35,277 nt of DNA from CAIUPE01 sp046091665. Its GTDB lineage: Bacteria; Pseudomonadota; Alphaproteobacteria; Rhizobiales; Beijerinckiaceae. The stretch is taken from contig JBJTCD010000044.1 in NCBI GenBank assembly GCA_046091665.1, forward strand, positions 1-35,277. Reading direction: 5' to 3'. The translations under genes and the position numbers were made by a program. Positions 23,043 to 30,148 of the stretch are shown here, one piece after another (within the stretch, counting starts at the first letter, position 1; each line of letters begins with the position of its first letter). Below the pieces are notes generated by a model. The model saw only the letters and a list, made by a program, of their open reading frames with translations. It was not told the DNA's origin and ran no database searches.

Positions 23043-24275
23043 ATGTCGAAAAAATCAGTCAAAAAAGTCGTTCTCGCCTATTCGGGCGGCCTCGACACCT
23101 CGATCATCCTCAAATGGCTGCAAACCACCTACGCTTGCGAAGTGGTGACCTTCACTGCCGATCTCGGCCAAGGCGAGGAACTCGGACCCGCGCGCGACAA
23201 GGCGCTTCTCCTCGGCATCAAGGCGGAAAATATTTTCATCGAAGATTTGCGCGAAGAATTCGTGCGCGATTATGTCTTCCCGATGTTCCGCGCGAACGCT
23301 GTCTATGAAGGCGTCTATCTCCTCGGCACGTCGATTGCGCGCCCGCTCATCGCCAAGAAGCAAATCGAAATTGCAGAGCGCGTTGGCGCCGATGCCGTCT
23401 CGCATGGCGCAACCGGCAAGGGCAATGATCAGGTGCGCTTCGAGCTCGGCTATTACGCGCTCAATCCGAACATCACGATCATCGCGCCATGGCGCGAATG
23501 GGATCTGCGCTCGCGCGAACAATTAATCGCTTTCGCCGAACAACATCAGATTCCGATTGCGAAAGACAAGCGTGGCGAAGCGCCTTTCTCGGTGGACGCG
23601 AATTTGTTGCACGCCTCATCTGAGGGCAAAGTGCTCGAAGACCCCGCAGTAGAGGTGCCGGATTATGTTTATTCCCGCACCATCGGGCCGGAATCCGCAC
23701 CCGATAAAGCCACAACGATCACGATAGATTTCGAAAAGGGTGATGCGGTCGCGATCAATGGCGAAAAGCTCTCGCCTGCGACATTGCTTGCCAAGCTCAA
23801 TGCACTTGGCAAAGAGAACGGCATCGGCCGTCTCGATCTTGTCGAGAACCGTTTTGTCGGCATGAAATCGCGCGGCATGTATGAGACACCGGGCGGCACG
23901 ATTTTGCTCGTCGCGCATCGCGGCATTGAATCGATCACGCTTGATCGCGGCGCGGCGCATCTCAAAGACGAGCTGATGCCGAAATATGCCGAACTCATTT
24001 ACAACGGTTTCTGGTTCTCGCCGGAACGCGAAATGTTGCAGGCACTGATCGACAAATCACAAGAAGCGGTAACAGGTCGCGTGACGCTGAAACTCTATAA
24101 GGGCAATGTGTGGGTCATCGGTCGCGAGAGCCCCTATTCGCTCTATGATCAAGATCTCGTGACCTTCGAGGAAGGCGCAGTCACCTATGATCACCGCGAT
24201 GCAGCGGGCTTTATTCGCTTGAACGCCTTGCGTTTGCGCACTTTGGGCCAGCGGAAGCGCAAAACGGGGAAGTGA
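23043..24275 (+). CDS. argG: Argininosuccinate synthase
   Basis: A 410-residue type 1 argininosuccinate synthase. The PP-loop ATP site VVLAYSGGLDTSIILKWL is at the N-terminus, with FTADLGQGEE, GTSIARPLIAKKQ, SHGATGKGNDQVRFE and the ESPYSLYDQDLVTFEE C-terminal region. It joins citrulline and aspartate to make argininosuccinate in arginine biosynthesis. The next arginine genes are not in this window. It is followed by head-to-head palindromic repeats rather than an obvious simple terminator. Confidence 0.98.
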   Translation: MSKKSVKKVVLAYSGGLDTSIILKWLQTTYACEVVTFTADLGQGEELGPARDKALLLGIKAENIFIEDLREEFVRDYVFPMFRANAVYEGVYLLGTSIARPLIAKKQIEIAERVGADAVSHGATGKGNDQVRFELGYYALNPNITIIAPWREWDLRSREQLIAFAEQHQIPIAKDKRGEAPFSVDANLLHASSEGKVLEDPAVEVPDYVYSRTIGPESAPDKATTITIDFEKGDAVAINGEKLSPATLLAKLNALGKENGIGRLDLVENRFVGMKSRGMYETPGGTILLVAHRGIESITLDRGAAHLKDELMPKYAELIYNGFWFSPEREMLQALIDKSQEAVTGRVTLKLYKGNVWVIGRESPYSLYDQDLVTFEEGAVTYDHRDAAGFIRLNALRLRTLGQRKRKTGK

Positions 24276-24333
24276 AAGAATAGGGTGTAAGGTTTAGGGT
24301 GTAGAAGGCTTTGCCAAACGCTATCGTTCTTCT

Positions 24334-24443
24334 CCTCCCCCTGTAGGGGGAGGTGTTCGCGAAGCGAACGGAGGGGGCAGCTTAATGAATGCCCCCACCC
24401 GTCTCATGCTATCGCATTCGCCACCCTCCCCTGCAGGGGAGGG
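24334..24443. repeat. Head-to-head palindromic repeats behind argG
   Basis: Two repeat units lie together. The ctgtag-centred type is at 24334-24377 (second copy of the 5171-5213 unit, with a TTCGCGAAGCGAA hairpin). The ctgcag-centred type is at 24391-24443, whose 20-bp palindrome at 24424-24443 is identical to those at 4657 and 5092. Together they resemble a composite stem-loop block and may act as the transcript end of argG. The preceding 24276-24310 contains a short TAGGGTGTA direct repeat. Confidence 0.88.
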
Positions 24444-24469
24444 AAATTTATTGAACCTTTTTCAAACGC

Positions 24470-24691
24470 TTAACCCCGCCGCACTCGCTTTCTCAACTTA
24501 TCAGCCTGATAACACGCGCGGTCGAGATAATCGGCAAGCGCATGAAAAATCGCTTTATCGTCATCCGATAAATGCTCTGGGCCTTCGGCGGCGATTTCTT
24601 CGGCAAATTTCAAAACTGAATCTGCATGAATACAAAGCACTTGCACTTGCGCGCGTAGGGAAAACTCGTTGGGGAACTCTTTGAACTCCAT
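24470..24691 (-). CDS. Unknown 73-aa protein of the duplicated element, copy B
   Basis: I do not recognise this protein. It differs from copy A at seven of 72 positions (E24D, Y25S, N44D, Y49F, D50H, E64D, Q69R) and ends with one extra Gly. Most changes are mild, which suggests a functional product. GGGG lies 6 nt before the ATG, directly behind the RNA terminator. No domain, signal peptide or membrane segment is visible. Confidence 0.75.
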   Translation of the reverse strand: MEFKEFPNEFSLRAQVQVLCIHADSVLKFAEEIAAEGPEHLSDDDKAIFHALADYLDRACYQADKLRKRVRRG

Positions 24692-24708
24692 GGCGCACCC
24701 CTTTTTCA

Positions 24709-24744
24709 AAAGAAAACGACCCCAGTGCAAAGCGCACTGGAGTC
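24709..24744 (-). terminator. Terminator between RNA and small ORF, copy B
   Basis: On the minus strand, GACTCCAGTGC pairs with GCACTGGGGTC (one T-G wobble) around GCTTT, followed by GTTTTCTTTT. This is a stronger hairpin than in copy A. Confidence 0.7.
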
Positions 24745-24914
24745 GGGGTGTTGAAAGAACCACTACCTCATGGCCGCAGCGCTTTTAGCTTTGCAGCCTG
24801 GACATAACGCCGCCACCCCGACGTTAAGCACCGTCAGGGCAGTTTGGTCACGGCAGATGCACTGCCGGAGGCAGAGGGGCCTTTCAATTCCCCGAGTCAT
24901 GATGGACATGACCT
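24709..24914 (-). ncRNA. Unrecognised structured RNA, copy B
   Basis: The homologue of 17582-17785 on the minus strand, with the same order: hairpin GTCATG/CATGAC, a long helix (GGGG, TTGAAAGG and CCTCTGCCTC with GAGGTAGTGG, TCTTTCAA and CCCC; arms at about 24868-24893 and 24745-24769), three internal hairpins, and a terminator. In the ten-pair segment, four pairs are doubly changed relative to copy A, one is changed to a wobble and one is lost. The third inner hairpin swaps GAC/GTC for AGC/GCT. The promoter is TTGCGT and TATGTT, 16 nt apart. Confidence 0.65.
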
Positions 24915-25068
24915 AAGGGAAACATATCAGCCTCATACCAAAACGCAAATCGCCCGACGCGAAACGCGCGGACCATCGAGCTTAGGCATGAGGTGATGAG
25001 AGGGGATGAAAGTGAGTGAGAGAGTTTTAGTAAAATGCGAGTGGATTTTCTAACGTGATGGCTCCACG

Positions 25069-25401
25069 CTATTCGTCATGATCAAATTCATCTATTAGAT
25101 CATGAAAGTGTCGATCAACATCACGACCAGCATAAAAGATCCGAATGATTATAATCGTTTCGTCAGTGACGGTAAAAGCAATCGTCACGCGTCGTTCAAA
25201 ACCGATAAGCCGAGCGCCCGGATAAAGATCATCTCGCGGCATTCCGCGATTAGGGAAAGTAACAAATGAATTGCAATATACTCTAATTCGCTCGGTGAAA
25301 TTATAATCAACGACACTTGAGCTGCTCGCGTTCAAAATGAACGAAAAAATCGTATCGAGGTCATCTTCCGCCTCGATACGATAGGAAACCTTAAGCGGCA
25401 T
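25069..25401 (-). CDS. RelE/ParE-type toxin
   Basis: A 110-residue protein of the ParE/RelE fold: KVSYRIEAEDDLDTIFSFI at the N-terminus, MPRDDLYPGARLIGFERRVTIAF in the middle, and IIIIRIFYAGRDVDRHF at the C-terminus, where the family's core strand and catalytic or interface Arg lie. ParE members poison gyrase and RelE members cut mRNA; the sequence fits ParE slightly better given the ParD-like partner. The ATG at 25401 overlaps the antitoxin end by 11 bp. It is the second gene of a two-gene module. Confidence 0.88.
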   Translation of the reverse strand: MPLKVSYRIEAEDDLDTIFSFILNASSSSVVDYNFTERIRVYCNSFVTFPNRGMPRDDLYPGARLIGFERRVTIAFTVTDETIIIIRIFYAGRDVDRHFHDLIDEFDHDE

Positions 25402-25669
25402 TGCTTGCCCTCTCCTTGGCCTTTTCTGCTTGATATCTTGCCTTGAGGCGCTCACCGACTTCTTCGGGAGTGCGGGTTGGCCGCGGATCTTCCATGGCTT
25501 CGGTGATCGCAGCTTTCATATAGTCAAACTGCCGCTTGCGCTCAGCTTCATGATCCTCAAGCAGGCGCAAGCCCGCGCGCACGACTTCACTGGCATTCTG
25601 ATAGCGCCCCTCGCGGATTTGCTCCTGAATAAAGGCTTCGAACCGTTCACCAAGATTGACATTGGCCAT
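25391..25669 (-). CDS. ParD-like ribbon-helix-helix antitoxin
   Basis: A 92-residue protein with the type II ParD/CopG pattern: NVNLGERFEAFIQEQIREGR, then NASEVVRAGLRLLEDHE, and a charged C-terminal tail that would wrap the toxin. It binds DNA as a dimer and represses its own operon. The ATG at 25669, preceded by GGGAG, is chosen over a start five codons upstream. It overlaps the toxin start by 11 bp. A CCACAAT/ATTGTGG inverted repeat around 25679-25720 upstream could be its operator. Confidence 0.9.
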   Translation of the reverse strand: MANVNLGERFEAFIQEQIREGRYQNASEVVRAGLRLLEDHEAERKRQFDYMKAAITEAMEDPRPTRTPEEVGERLKARYQAEKAKERASNAA

Positions 25670-25875
25670 GACACACTCCCACAATAATTAACATTAGATA
25701 GCAATAAATGATAATTGTGGATCTGAAAAGTGCCCAATTTAGCGCGCACACAGGTAAGCGGGTGCAAGACATCCCTTCCCTTTTGGCCCCAAATCCTGTA
25801 TTTGCGGCGCAACAATTTGAAACCGCAGGCTCGGGGGTTTTCGAACTCGCCGGGTTTTATATTCCCGCATGACGC

Positions 25876-25898
25876 GAAAAAGTGGTTACCGGTTTTTC
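25876..25898. repeat. Near-palindrome centred on GGTTACC
   Basis: GAAAAAGTGGTTACCGG, then TTTTTC, is nearly its own reverse complement. It resembles a short intergenic repeat common in Rhizobiales. It lies 60 bp before typA; a role in its expression is unknown. Apart from this and the possible antitoxin operator, 25670-25957 holds nothing I can name. Confidence 0.6.
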
Positions 25899-25957
25899 GA
25901 TTCAGTCATGCGGAAACATAAAAACCCCGAGACGCTCGGAAACCGAAAGAACCGCAA

Positions 25958-27781
25958 ATGGATATCCGCAATATCGCGATCATCGCGCACGTTGACCACG
26001 GCAAAACGACTCTCGTCGACAAGCTCCTCGCCCAGTCCGGTACGTTCCGCGAAAACCAGAAAGTTGCCGAGCGCGCGATGGATTCGAATGATCTCGAACG
26101 CGAACGCGGCATCACCATTCTCGCAAAATGCACGGCGGTGAACTGGAAAGACACGCGCATCAACATTGTCGACACGCCCGGCCACGCCGATTTCGGCGGC
26201 GAAGTGGAGCGTATCCTGAATATGGTTGACGGCGTGATCGTTCTTGTTGACGCGGCTGAAGGCCCGATGCCGCAGACAAAATTCGTTGTATCGAAAGCCT
26301 TGAAGCTTGGCCTGCGTCCGATTGTTGCGATCAACAAAATCGATAAGCCCGAAGCGCGCGCGAATGAAGTGGTGAACGAAGTGTTCGATCTCTTCGCTGC
26401 ACTCGACGCCACCGATGAACAACTCGACTTCCCCATTCTCTATGGGTCAGCCAAGCAAGGCTGGATGTCGAAAGATCCGGATGGTCCGAAGGATTCGCTC
26501 GGTCCAATGTTTGATTTGGTGCTTGAGCATGTCGCGCCACCAAAGACGGAAGACGGTTCTTTCCGTTTGCTCGGTACCATTCTCGAAGCCAATCCTTATT
26601 TGGGCCGTATCGTAACAGGCCGCATCACATCCGGCACGGTGAAGCCAAACCAATCGTTCAAAGTGTTGTCGGCCGATGGCAAAGTGATCGAGCAAGGCCG
26701 CATTTCGAAAGTGCTTGGGTTCAGGGGTCTTGAGCGCGTGCCCGTTGATATTGCTGAAGCGGGCGACATCGTCGCCATCGCCGGCATGGAAAAAGGCACT
26801 GTGGCCGATACATTCTGCGATATGTCGATTGATGTGCCGCTGCCTGCGCATCCGATTGATCCGCCGACGGTGACGATGCAATTCCGCGTGAATGACTCGC
26901 CGCTCGCAGGCACCGAAGGTGACAAAGTGACGAGCCGCATGATCCGCGATCGGTTGATGAAAGAAGCGGAAGGCAATATCGCGCTCCGCATTACAGAATC
27001 TGCCGACAAAGATTCATTCGAAGTCGCAGGCCGTGGTGAATTGCAGCTTGCGATTCTCATTGAAACCATGCGCCGCGAAGGTTTCGAGCTCGCTGTGTCG
27101 CGTCCGAAAGTCGTATTCTCACGCGATCCGGACACGAATGAAATTTTGGAACCGATCGAAGAAGTCGTCATCGACGTCGATGAAGAACATTCAGGCGTTG
27201 TTGTGCAAAAAATGTCGGAACGCAAAGCCGATATGATGGAAATGCGTCCGTCAGGTGGTAATCGTCTGCGTCTTGTTTTCCACGCGCCGACACGCGGTCT
27301 CATCGGTTATCTCGGCGAATTGCTGACGGATACACGCGGCACGGCGATCATGAATCGCTTGTTCCATTCTTATGGCGCTTACAAGGGTGAATTGCAGGGT
27401 CGTCGTAACGGCGTTCTGATTTCAAACGAAGCCGGTGAAGCTGTTGCTTACGCGTTGTGGAATTTGGAAGATCGCGGCCCGATGATGATCGAGCCCGGCT
27501 GGAAAGTCTATCAAGGCATGATCGTCGGCGAACATACGCGCGACAATGATCTCGAAGTGAACGTCTTGAAAGGCAAGAAGCTCACGAATATTCGCGCCGC
27601 GGGTAAGGACGAAGCCGTGCGCCTCACACCGCCGATCAAGATGACGCTCGAAAAAGCGCTCGCTTACATTCAAGACGACGAGCTTCTCGAAGTGACGCCG
27701 AAGTCGATCCGTTTACGCAAAGTGCATCTCGATCCGAATGATCGCAAACGTGCAGAACGCGCGAAGGAAGCTGTGGCTTAA
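25958..27781 (+). CDS. typA: Ribosome-associated GTPase TypA/BipA
   Basis: A 607-residue translational GTPase of the EF-G-like BipA family. The G motifs are AHVDHGKTTLVDKLL (G1), RGITI (G2), DTPGHADFGGEVERIL (G3) and NKIDKP (G4), followed by beta-barrel, EF-G III/V and C-terminal BipA domains, with EEHSGVVVQKMSERKADMMEM typical of BipA. It acts on the ribosome and in 50S assembly and stress adaptation. The length is normal. A strong terminator follows directly. Confidence 0.98.
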   Translation: MDIRNIAIIAHVDHGKTTLVDKLLAQSGTFRENQKVAERAMDSNDLERERGITILAKCTAVNWKDTRINIVDTPGHADFGGEVERILNMVDGVIVLVDAAEGPMPQTKFVVSKALKLGLRPIVAINKIDKPEARANEVVNEVFDLFAALDATDEQLDFPILYGSAKQGWMSKDPDGPKDSLGPMFDLVLEHVAPPKTEDGSFRLLGTILEANPYLGRIVTGRITSGTVKPNQSFKVLSADGKVIEQGRISKVLGFRGLERVPVDIAEAGDIVAIAGMEKGTVADTFCDMSIDVPLPAHPIDPPTVTMQFRVNDSPLAGTEGDKVTSRMIRDRLMKEAEGNIALRITESADKDSFEVAGRGELQLAILIETMRREGFELAVSRPKVVFSRDPDTNEILEPIEEVVIDVDEEHSGVVVQKMSERKADMMEMRPSGGNRLRLVFHAPTRGLIGYLGELLTDTRGTAIMNRLFHSYGAYKGELQGRRNGVLISNEAGEAVAYALWNLEDRGPMMIEPGWKVYQGMIVGEHTRDNDLEVNVLKGKKLTNIRAAGKDEAVRLTPPIKMTLEKALAYIQDDELLEVTPKSIRLRKVHLDPNDRKRAERAKEAVA

Positions 27782-27815
27782 TTTAAGCGCGTAGCGAATA
27801 GCGAATAGAATAACG

Positions 27816-27843
27816 GGCGGCAGAGCAATCTGCCGCCTTTTTT
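27816..27843 (+). terminator. Intrinsic terminator of typA
   Basis: GGCGGCAGA and TCTGCCGCC form a perfect 9-bp stem around GCAA, followed by a run of six T, 35 nt after the typA stop. Confidence 0.9.
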
Positions 27844-27857
27844 GTTTTTTGAAATCG

Positions 27858-28352
27858 CTAACGCTCCACCCACGCCGCAATATCTTGAATGGATCGAAAC
27901 AAAACCGACGAGTCAGTTTGCGAACGTATAAAGCCGCAAGATTGCCAATAGGTTTCCGCTTCGCGGTCTATGGCGCGAACGATTACCGCGCGCCCACCAA
28001 TGGCTTGTGAAGCCATAACGCAGCGCTCTAAAGCATGGCGCAATAACGCGCTTCCGATGCCTTTTCCTGCATAGGCCAAATCAACCGCCAATTGACCAAA
28101 AAGAATACATGGCACGGGATCTGGTGGCCTGCCCGAGCGAATGCTGCGCGATAAAATTGCGGGCGGCACAGCCGTTAGAGCAAGACCGTAAAAGCCAACA
28201 ACGCGCAGAGCGTCACGCACAACCATGACACGCGTGAAGCCTTTATTTTGGTTGCTCAAAGCGTAAACGCGCAGCCATTCATTCAAAGCCGGCTTACCAC
28301 AATCGAAAATCGTCAGATCATGATCAGCACGAAGTGGCTCAGGAGGCGTCAT
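27858..28352 (-). CDS. GNAT acetyltransferase toxin (TacT-like)
   Basis: A 164-residue GNAT-fold protein. The acetyl-CoA loop is in FGQLAVDLAYAGKGIGSALLRHAL, and the late DREAETYWQSCGFIR segment carries the usual Tyr region. Paired with a DUF1778 antitoxin, such proteins (TacT/AtaT type) acetylate aminoacyl-tRNA and block translation. It lies 18 bp after the antitoxin gene. No strong Shine-Dalgarno is visible, so translation may be coupled. The module is convergent with typA. Confidence 0.9.
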   Translation of the reverse strand: MTPPEPLRADHDLTIFDCGKPALNEWLRVYALSNQNKGFTRVMVVRDALRVVGFYGLALTAVPPAILSRSIRSGRPPDPVPCILFGQLAVDLAYAGKGIGSALLRHALERCVMASQAIGGRAVIVRAIDREAETYWQSCGFIRSQTDSSVLFRSIQDIAAWVER

Positions 28353-28370
28353 CTTGATGTGAGCCGCGTT

Positions 28371-28661
28371 TTAGAGGGCATCCTTCCAAGGCGAAGGACG
28401 TGAGAAACGCTCCTTCAATTTTTCCGGAACGTGAGCCAGAGGCGCATCAATCGCCGCTATGAAATGATCAAAGGCATCGGGGTTCAACCGAACGACCGTC
28501 TCGTTCAGCATGGCAAGCTTCGCTTCATGGAGCGCGGCGCGACGCATGAATTCAGTTCGGGACAGACCGCTAAGTTCGGCGCCCCTATCAATGAGGCTAA
28601 GGTCTTCATCGCGAAACCGCATGGATACGGCCAAGTCGCGCTTCTGAGCCAGATCAACCAT
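28371..28661 (-). CDS. DUF1778 ribbon-helix-helix antitoxin
   Basis: About 96 residues. The N-terminal ribbon-helix-helix shows LAVSMRFRDEDLSLIDRGAE and LSGLSRTEFMRRAALHEA, as in TacA/DUF1778 antitoxins. The C-terminal part (LNPDAFDHFIAAIDAP) is the toxin-binding segment. Three ATGs in a row begin the gene; the third is chosen because GAGGAG then lies 6 nt upstream, while the first ATG directly abuts it. The promoter region is shared with the divergent module starting at 28830 and is AT-rich. Confidence 0.9.
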   Translation of the reverse strand: MVDLAQKRDLAVSMRFRDEDLSLIDRGAELSGLSRTEFMRRAALHEAKLAMLNETVVRLNPDAFDHFIAAIDAPLAHVPEKLKERFSRPSPWKDAL

Positions 28662-28781
28662 CATCATCTCCTCTGTATTGCGTTTATATATACATTAAGA
28701 CGGTGAAGAGTTCCAGCCCTCGCTCAGCACATCCTTCTGCGAGCGGATCATTCCGCGCATTCCGCCTCTGCTTGTATAAAC

Positions 28782-28813
28782 ATTGCAACTACATTACACT
28801 TACATAATGCAAT
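28782..28813. promoter_or_regulatory. Nested inverted repeats before the second MazF module
   Basis: ATTGCA (28782) with TGCAAT (28808) encloses CATTA (28792) with TAATG (28805). The repeats end 17 nt before the antitoxin ATG at 28830. This layout suits an antitoxin operator overlapping the promoter; inferred only. Confidence 0.4.
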
Positions 28814-28829
28814 TACGTTTAGGCTTATA

Positions 28830-29123
28830 ATGCCCCGTTCCAGCCAAAGCCCCAAAGAGACGAGTTTCAATCTGAGGATTGATCCCGCCTTAAAGTCGGC
28901 CTTCACGCAAGCCACCGAAGCGGAGGATAAGCCCGCCGCCCAAGTGATTCGCGATTTCATGCGCGCTTATGTGCGGGCGCGGGCGCGGCGCGCTTTTGCG
29001 GCTCAGGCCGAGCGGGACGCGCTCGTCATCAAGAAGGCCGCGGCTGACCTAAAGGGTGACGAGTCGCAGGTGATGCGCGAAATCGAGGCGGAAATGGCCG
29101 AGCCTGGCTTTTGGGAAGACTGA
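28830..29123 (+). CDS. Ribbon-helix-helix antitoxin of a MazF module
   Basis: A 97-residue protein. The N-terminal ribbon-helix-helix region shows TSFNLRIDPALKSAFTQATE and PAAQVIRDFMRAYV; a long charged helix follows, ending EIEAEMAEPGFWED, the kind of tail that binds the toxin. The MazF-type gene starts 5 bp downstream. The antitoxin belongs to a different family from the DUF3018 antitoxin of the broken module, although the two toxins are close relatives. Confidence 0.87.
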   Translation: MPRSSQSPKETSFNLRIDPALKSAFTQATEAEDKPAAQVIRDFMRAYVRARARRAFAAQAERDALVIKKAAADLKGDESQVMREIEAEMAEPGFWED

Positions 29124-29128
29124 ACGTC

Positions 29129-29464
29129 ATGAAACGCGGCGATCTGGTGACGATTGCTCTCCAAGGTGATTATGGCAAACCGCGTCCGGCGCTGATCATC
29201 CAAGCGGATGCGTTCGAGGCGCTTGAAAGCGTGACGGTTTTGCGTCTCACAAGCGATATTCGGGACGCTCCGAGCCTGCGGCTTACGATATCTCCAACAG
29301 CGGCAAACGGGCTTCGCACCCCCTCACAAATCATGATCGACAAAGCCGCCACGCTTCCGCGCGAAAAGATTGGCGCTGTGATTGGAAAGCTTGATGCGTC
29401 TATGATGCGAAGAGTTAATCAGGCGCTCATCGCCTTTTTTGATCTTGAGGAAGACGCCGCGTGA
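29129..29464 (+). CDS. MazF/PemK-family endoribonuclease toxin
   Basis: A 111-residue intact MazF-fold protein: MKRGDLVTIALQGDYGKPRP at the N-terminus (with the family's GDxxxxxL and KPRPALII motifs), LRLTSDIRD, and PSQIMIDKAATLPREKIGAVIG at the C-terminus. MazF toxins cut mRNA at short motifs. The start at 29129 is fixed by alignment with the paralogue; an upstream in-frame codon lies inside the antitoxin gene. Its TGA overlaps the GTG start of cobU by 4 bp (GTGA). Confidence 0.9.
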   Translation: MKRGDLVTIALQGDYGKPRPALIIQADAFEALESVTVLRLTSDIRDAPSLRLTISPTAANGLRTPSQIMIDKAATLPREKIGAVIGKLDASMMRRVNQALIAFFDLEEDAA

Positions 29465-29973
29465 CCAACATAAACTCCCCCCTCACCCTCATTCTCGGCG
29501 GGGCGCGGTCGGGCAAGACACGGCATGCGGAAGATCTGATCAAGGCGCTCCCGGCGCCGTGGATTTATGTTGCTACCGCGGAGATCTGGGACGAGGAAAT
29601 GCGCGCTCGCGTCGAGCGCCACAAGTCCGACCGGTCGGAAGCCGGTTGGATTACGGTGGAAGCGCCCTTAGACCTCGCCGCCGCGCTCAATACCAACACC
29701 CCCGTACTGGTCGATTGTCTGACCCTATGGGTTACCAATCTGATGCTCGGTGGGCATGATCTTGAAGCGGCTTTTGATCGGCTTGAGGCAGCGCTCGCCA
29801 TGCGCACCGCGCCGACATTTCTCGTCGCCAATGAAGTGGGCTTGGGCATCGTGCCTGACAACAAAATGGCGCGCGACTTTCGCGACCATGCTGGCCGCCT
29901 TCATCAGCGTCTCGCGCAAAAGGCCGATCATGTGATTTTGATGGTGGCGGGGCTGCCGCTCGCGGTGAAATAG
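29461..29973 (+). CDS. cobU: Adenosylcobinamide kinase / adenosylcobinamide-phosphate guanylyltransferase
   Basis: A 170-residue CobU/CobP enzyme, full length for the family. The P-loop LILGGARSGKT is at residues 10-20; VATAEIWDEEMRARVERHK includes the probable guanylylated His54; ANEVGLGIVPDNKMARDFRD is the C-terminal signature. It phosphorylates adenosylcobinamide and adds GMP in the late nucleotide-loop assembly of cobalamin. No other cobalamin gene and no cobalamin riboswitch is seen here. The GTG start overlaps the MazF toxin stop, so it may be translated from the toxin-antitoxin message. No separate promoter was recognised. Confidence 0.93.
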   Translation: MTNINSPLTLILGGARSGKTRHAEDLIKALPAPWIYVATAEIWDEEMRARVERHKSDRSEAGWITVEAPLDLAAALNTNTPVLVDCLTLWVTNLMLGGHDLEAAFDRLEAALAMRTAPTFLVANEVGLGIVPDNKMARDFRDHAGRLHQRLAQKADHVILMVAGLPLAVK

Positions 29974-30148
29974 TTGCAAAGTGTGGGCACTTAACCCCGT
30001 TCCAACGGAAAATTATCCGGAATCTTACGTAAAATATGGCGCGCTCGCTTGCGCCTTTAACCGAAAGAGGCTTGGATAGAGGCACTGGTCCACCGCGGGC
30101 ACCATAAGCCCGCGAGAATGAGACCACGCAAAACCAGAGGGACAGTTC

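Larger units (their letters stand above)
24470..25047 (-). repeat. Copy B of the ~575-bp inverted duplicated element
   Basis: The reverse complement matches 17447-18022 from the CCACTCGCATTTTACTAAAA end to the small ORF stop. The two copies enclose about 6.4 kb holding the dimethylglycine dehydrogenase, mazEF, aminopeptidase and argG genes. Copy B abuts the RelE-type toxin gene on one side and the palindromic repeats on the other. Confidence 0.85.

Noticed and set aside
30094..30114. Hairpin CGCGGGC/GCCCGCG in the dppA leader as a riboswitch or terminator
   Set aside because: It is a single short stem with no T tract and no recognised riboswitch motif around it.
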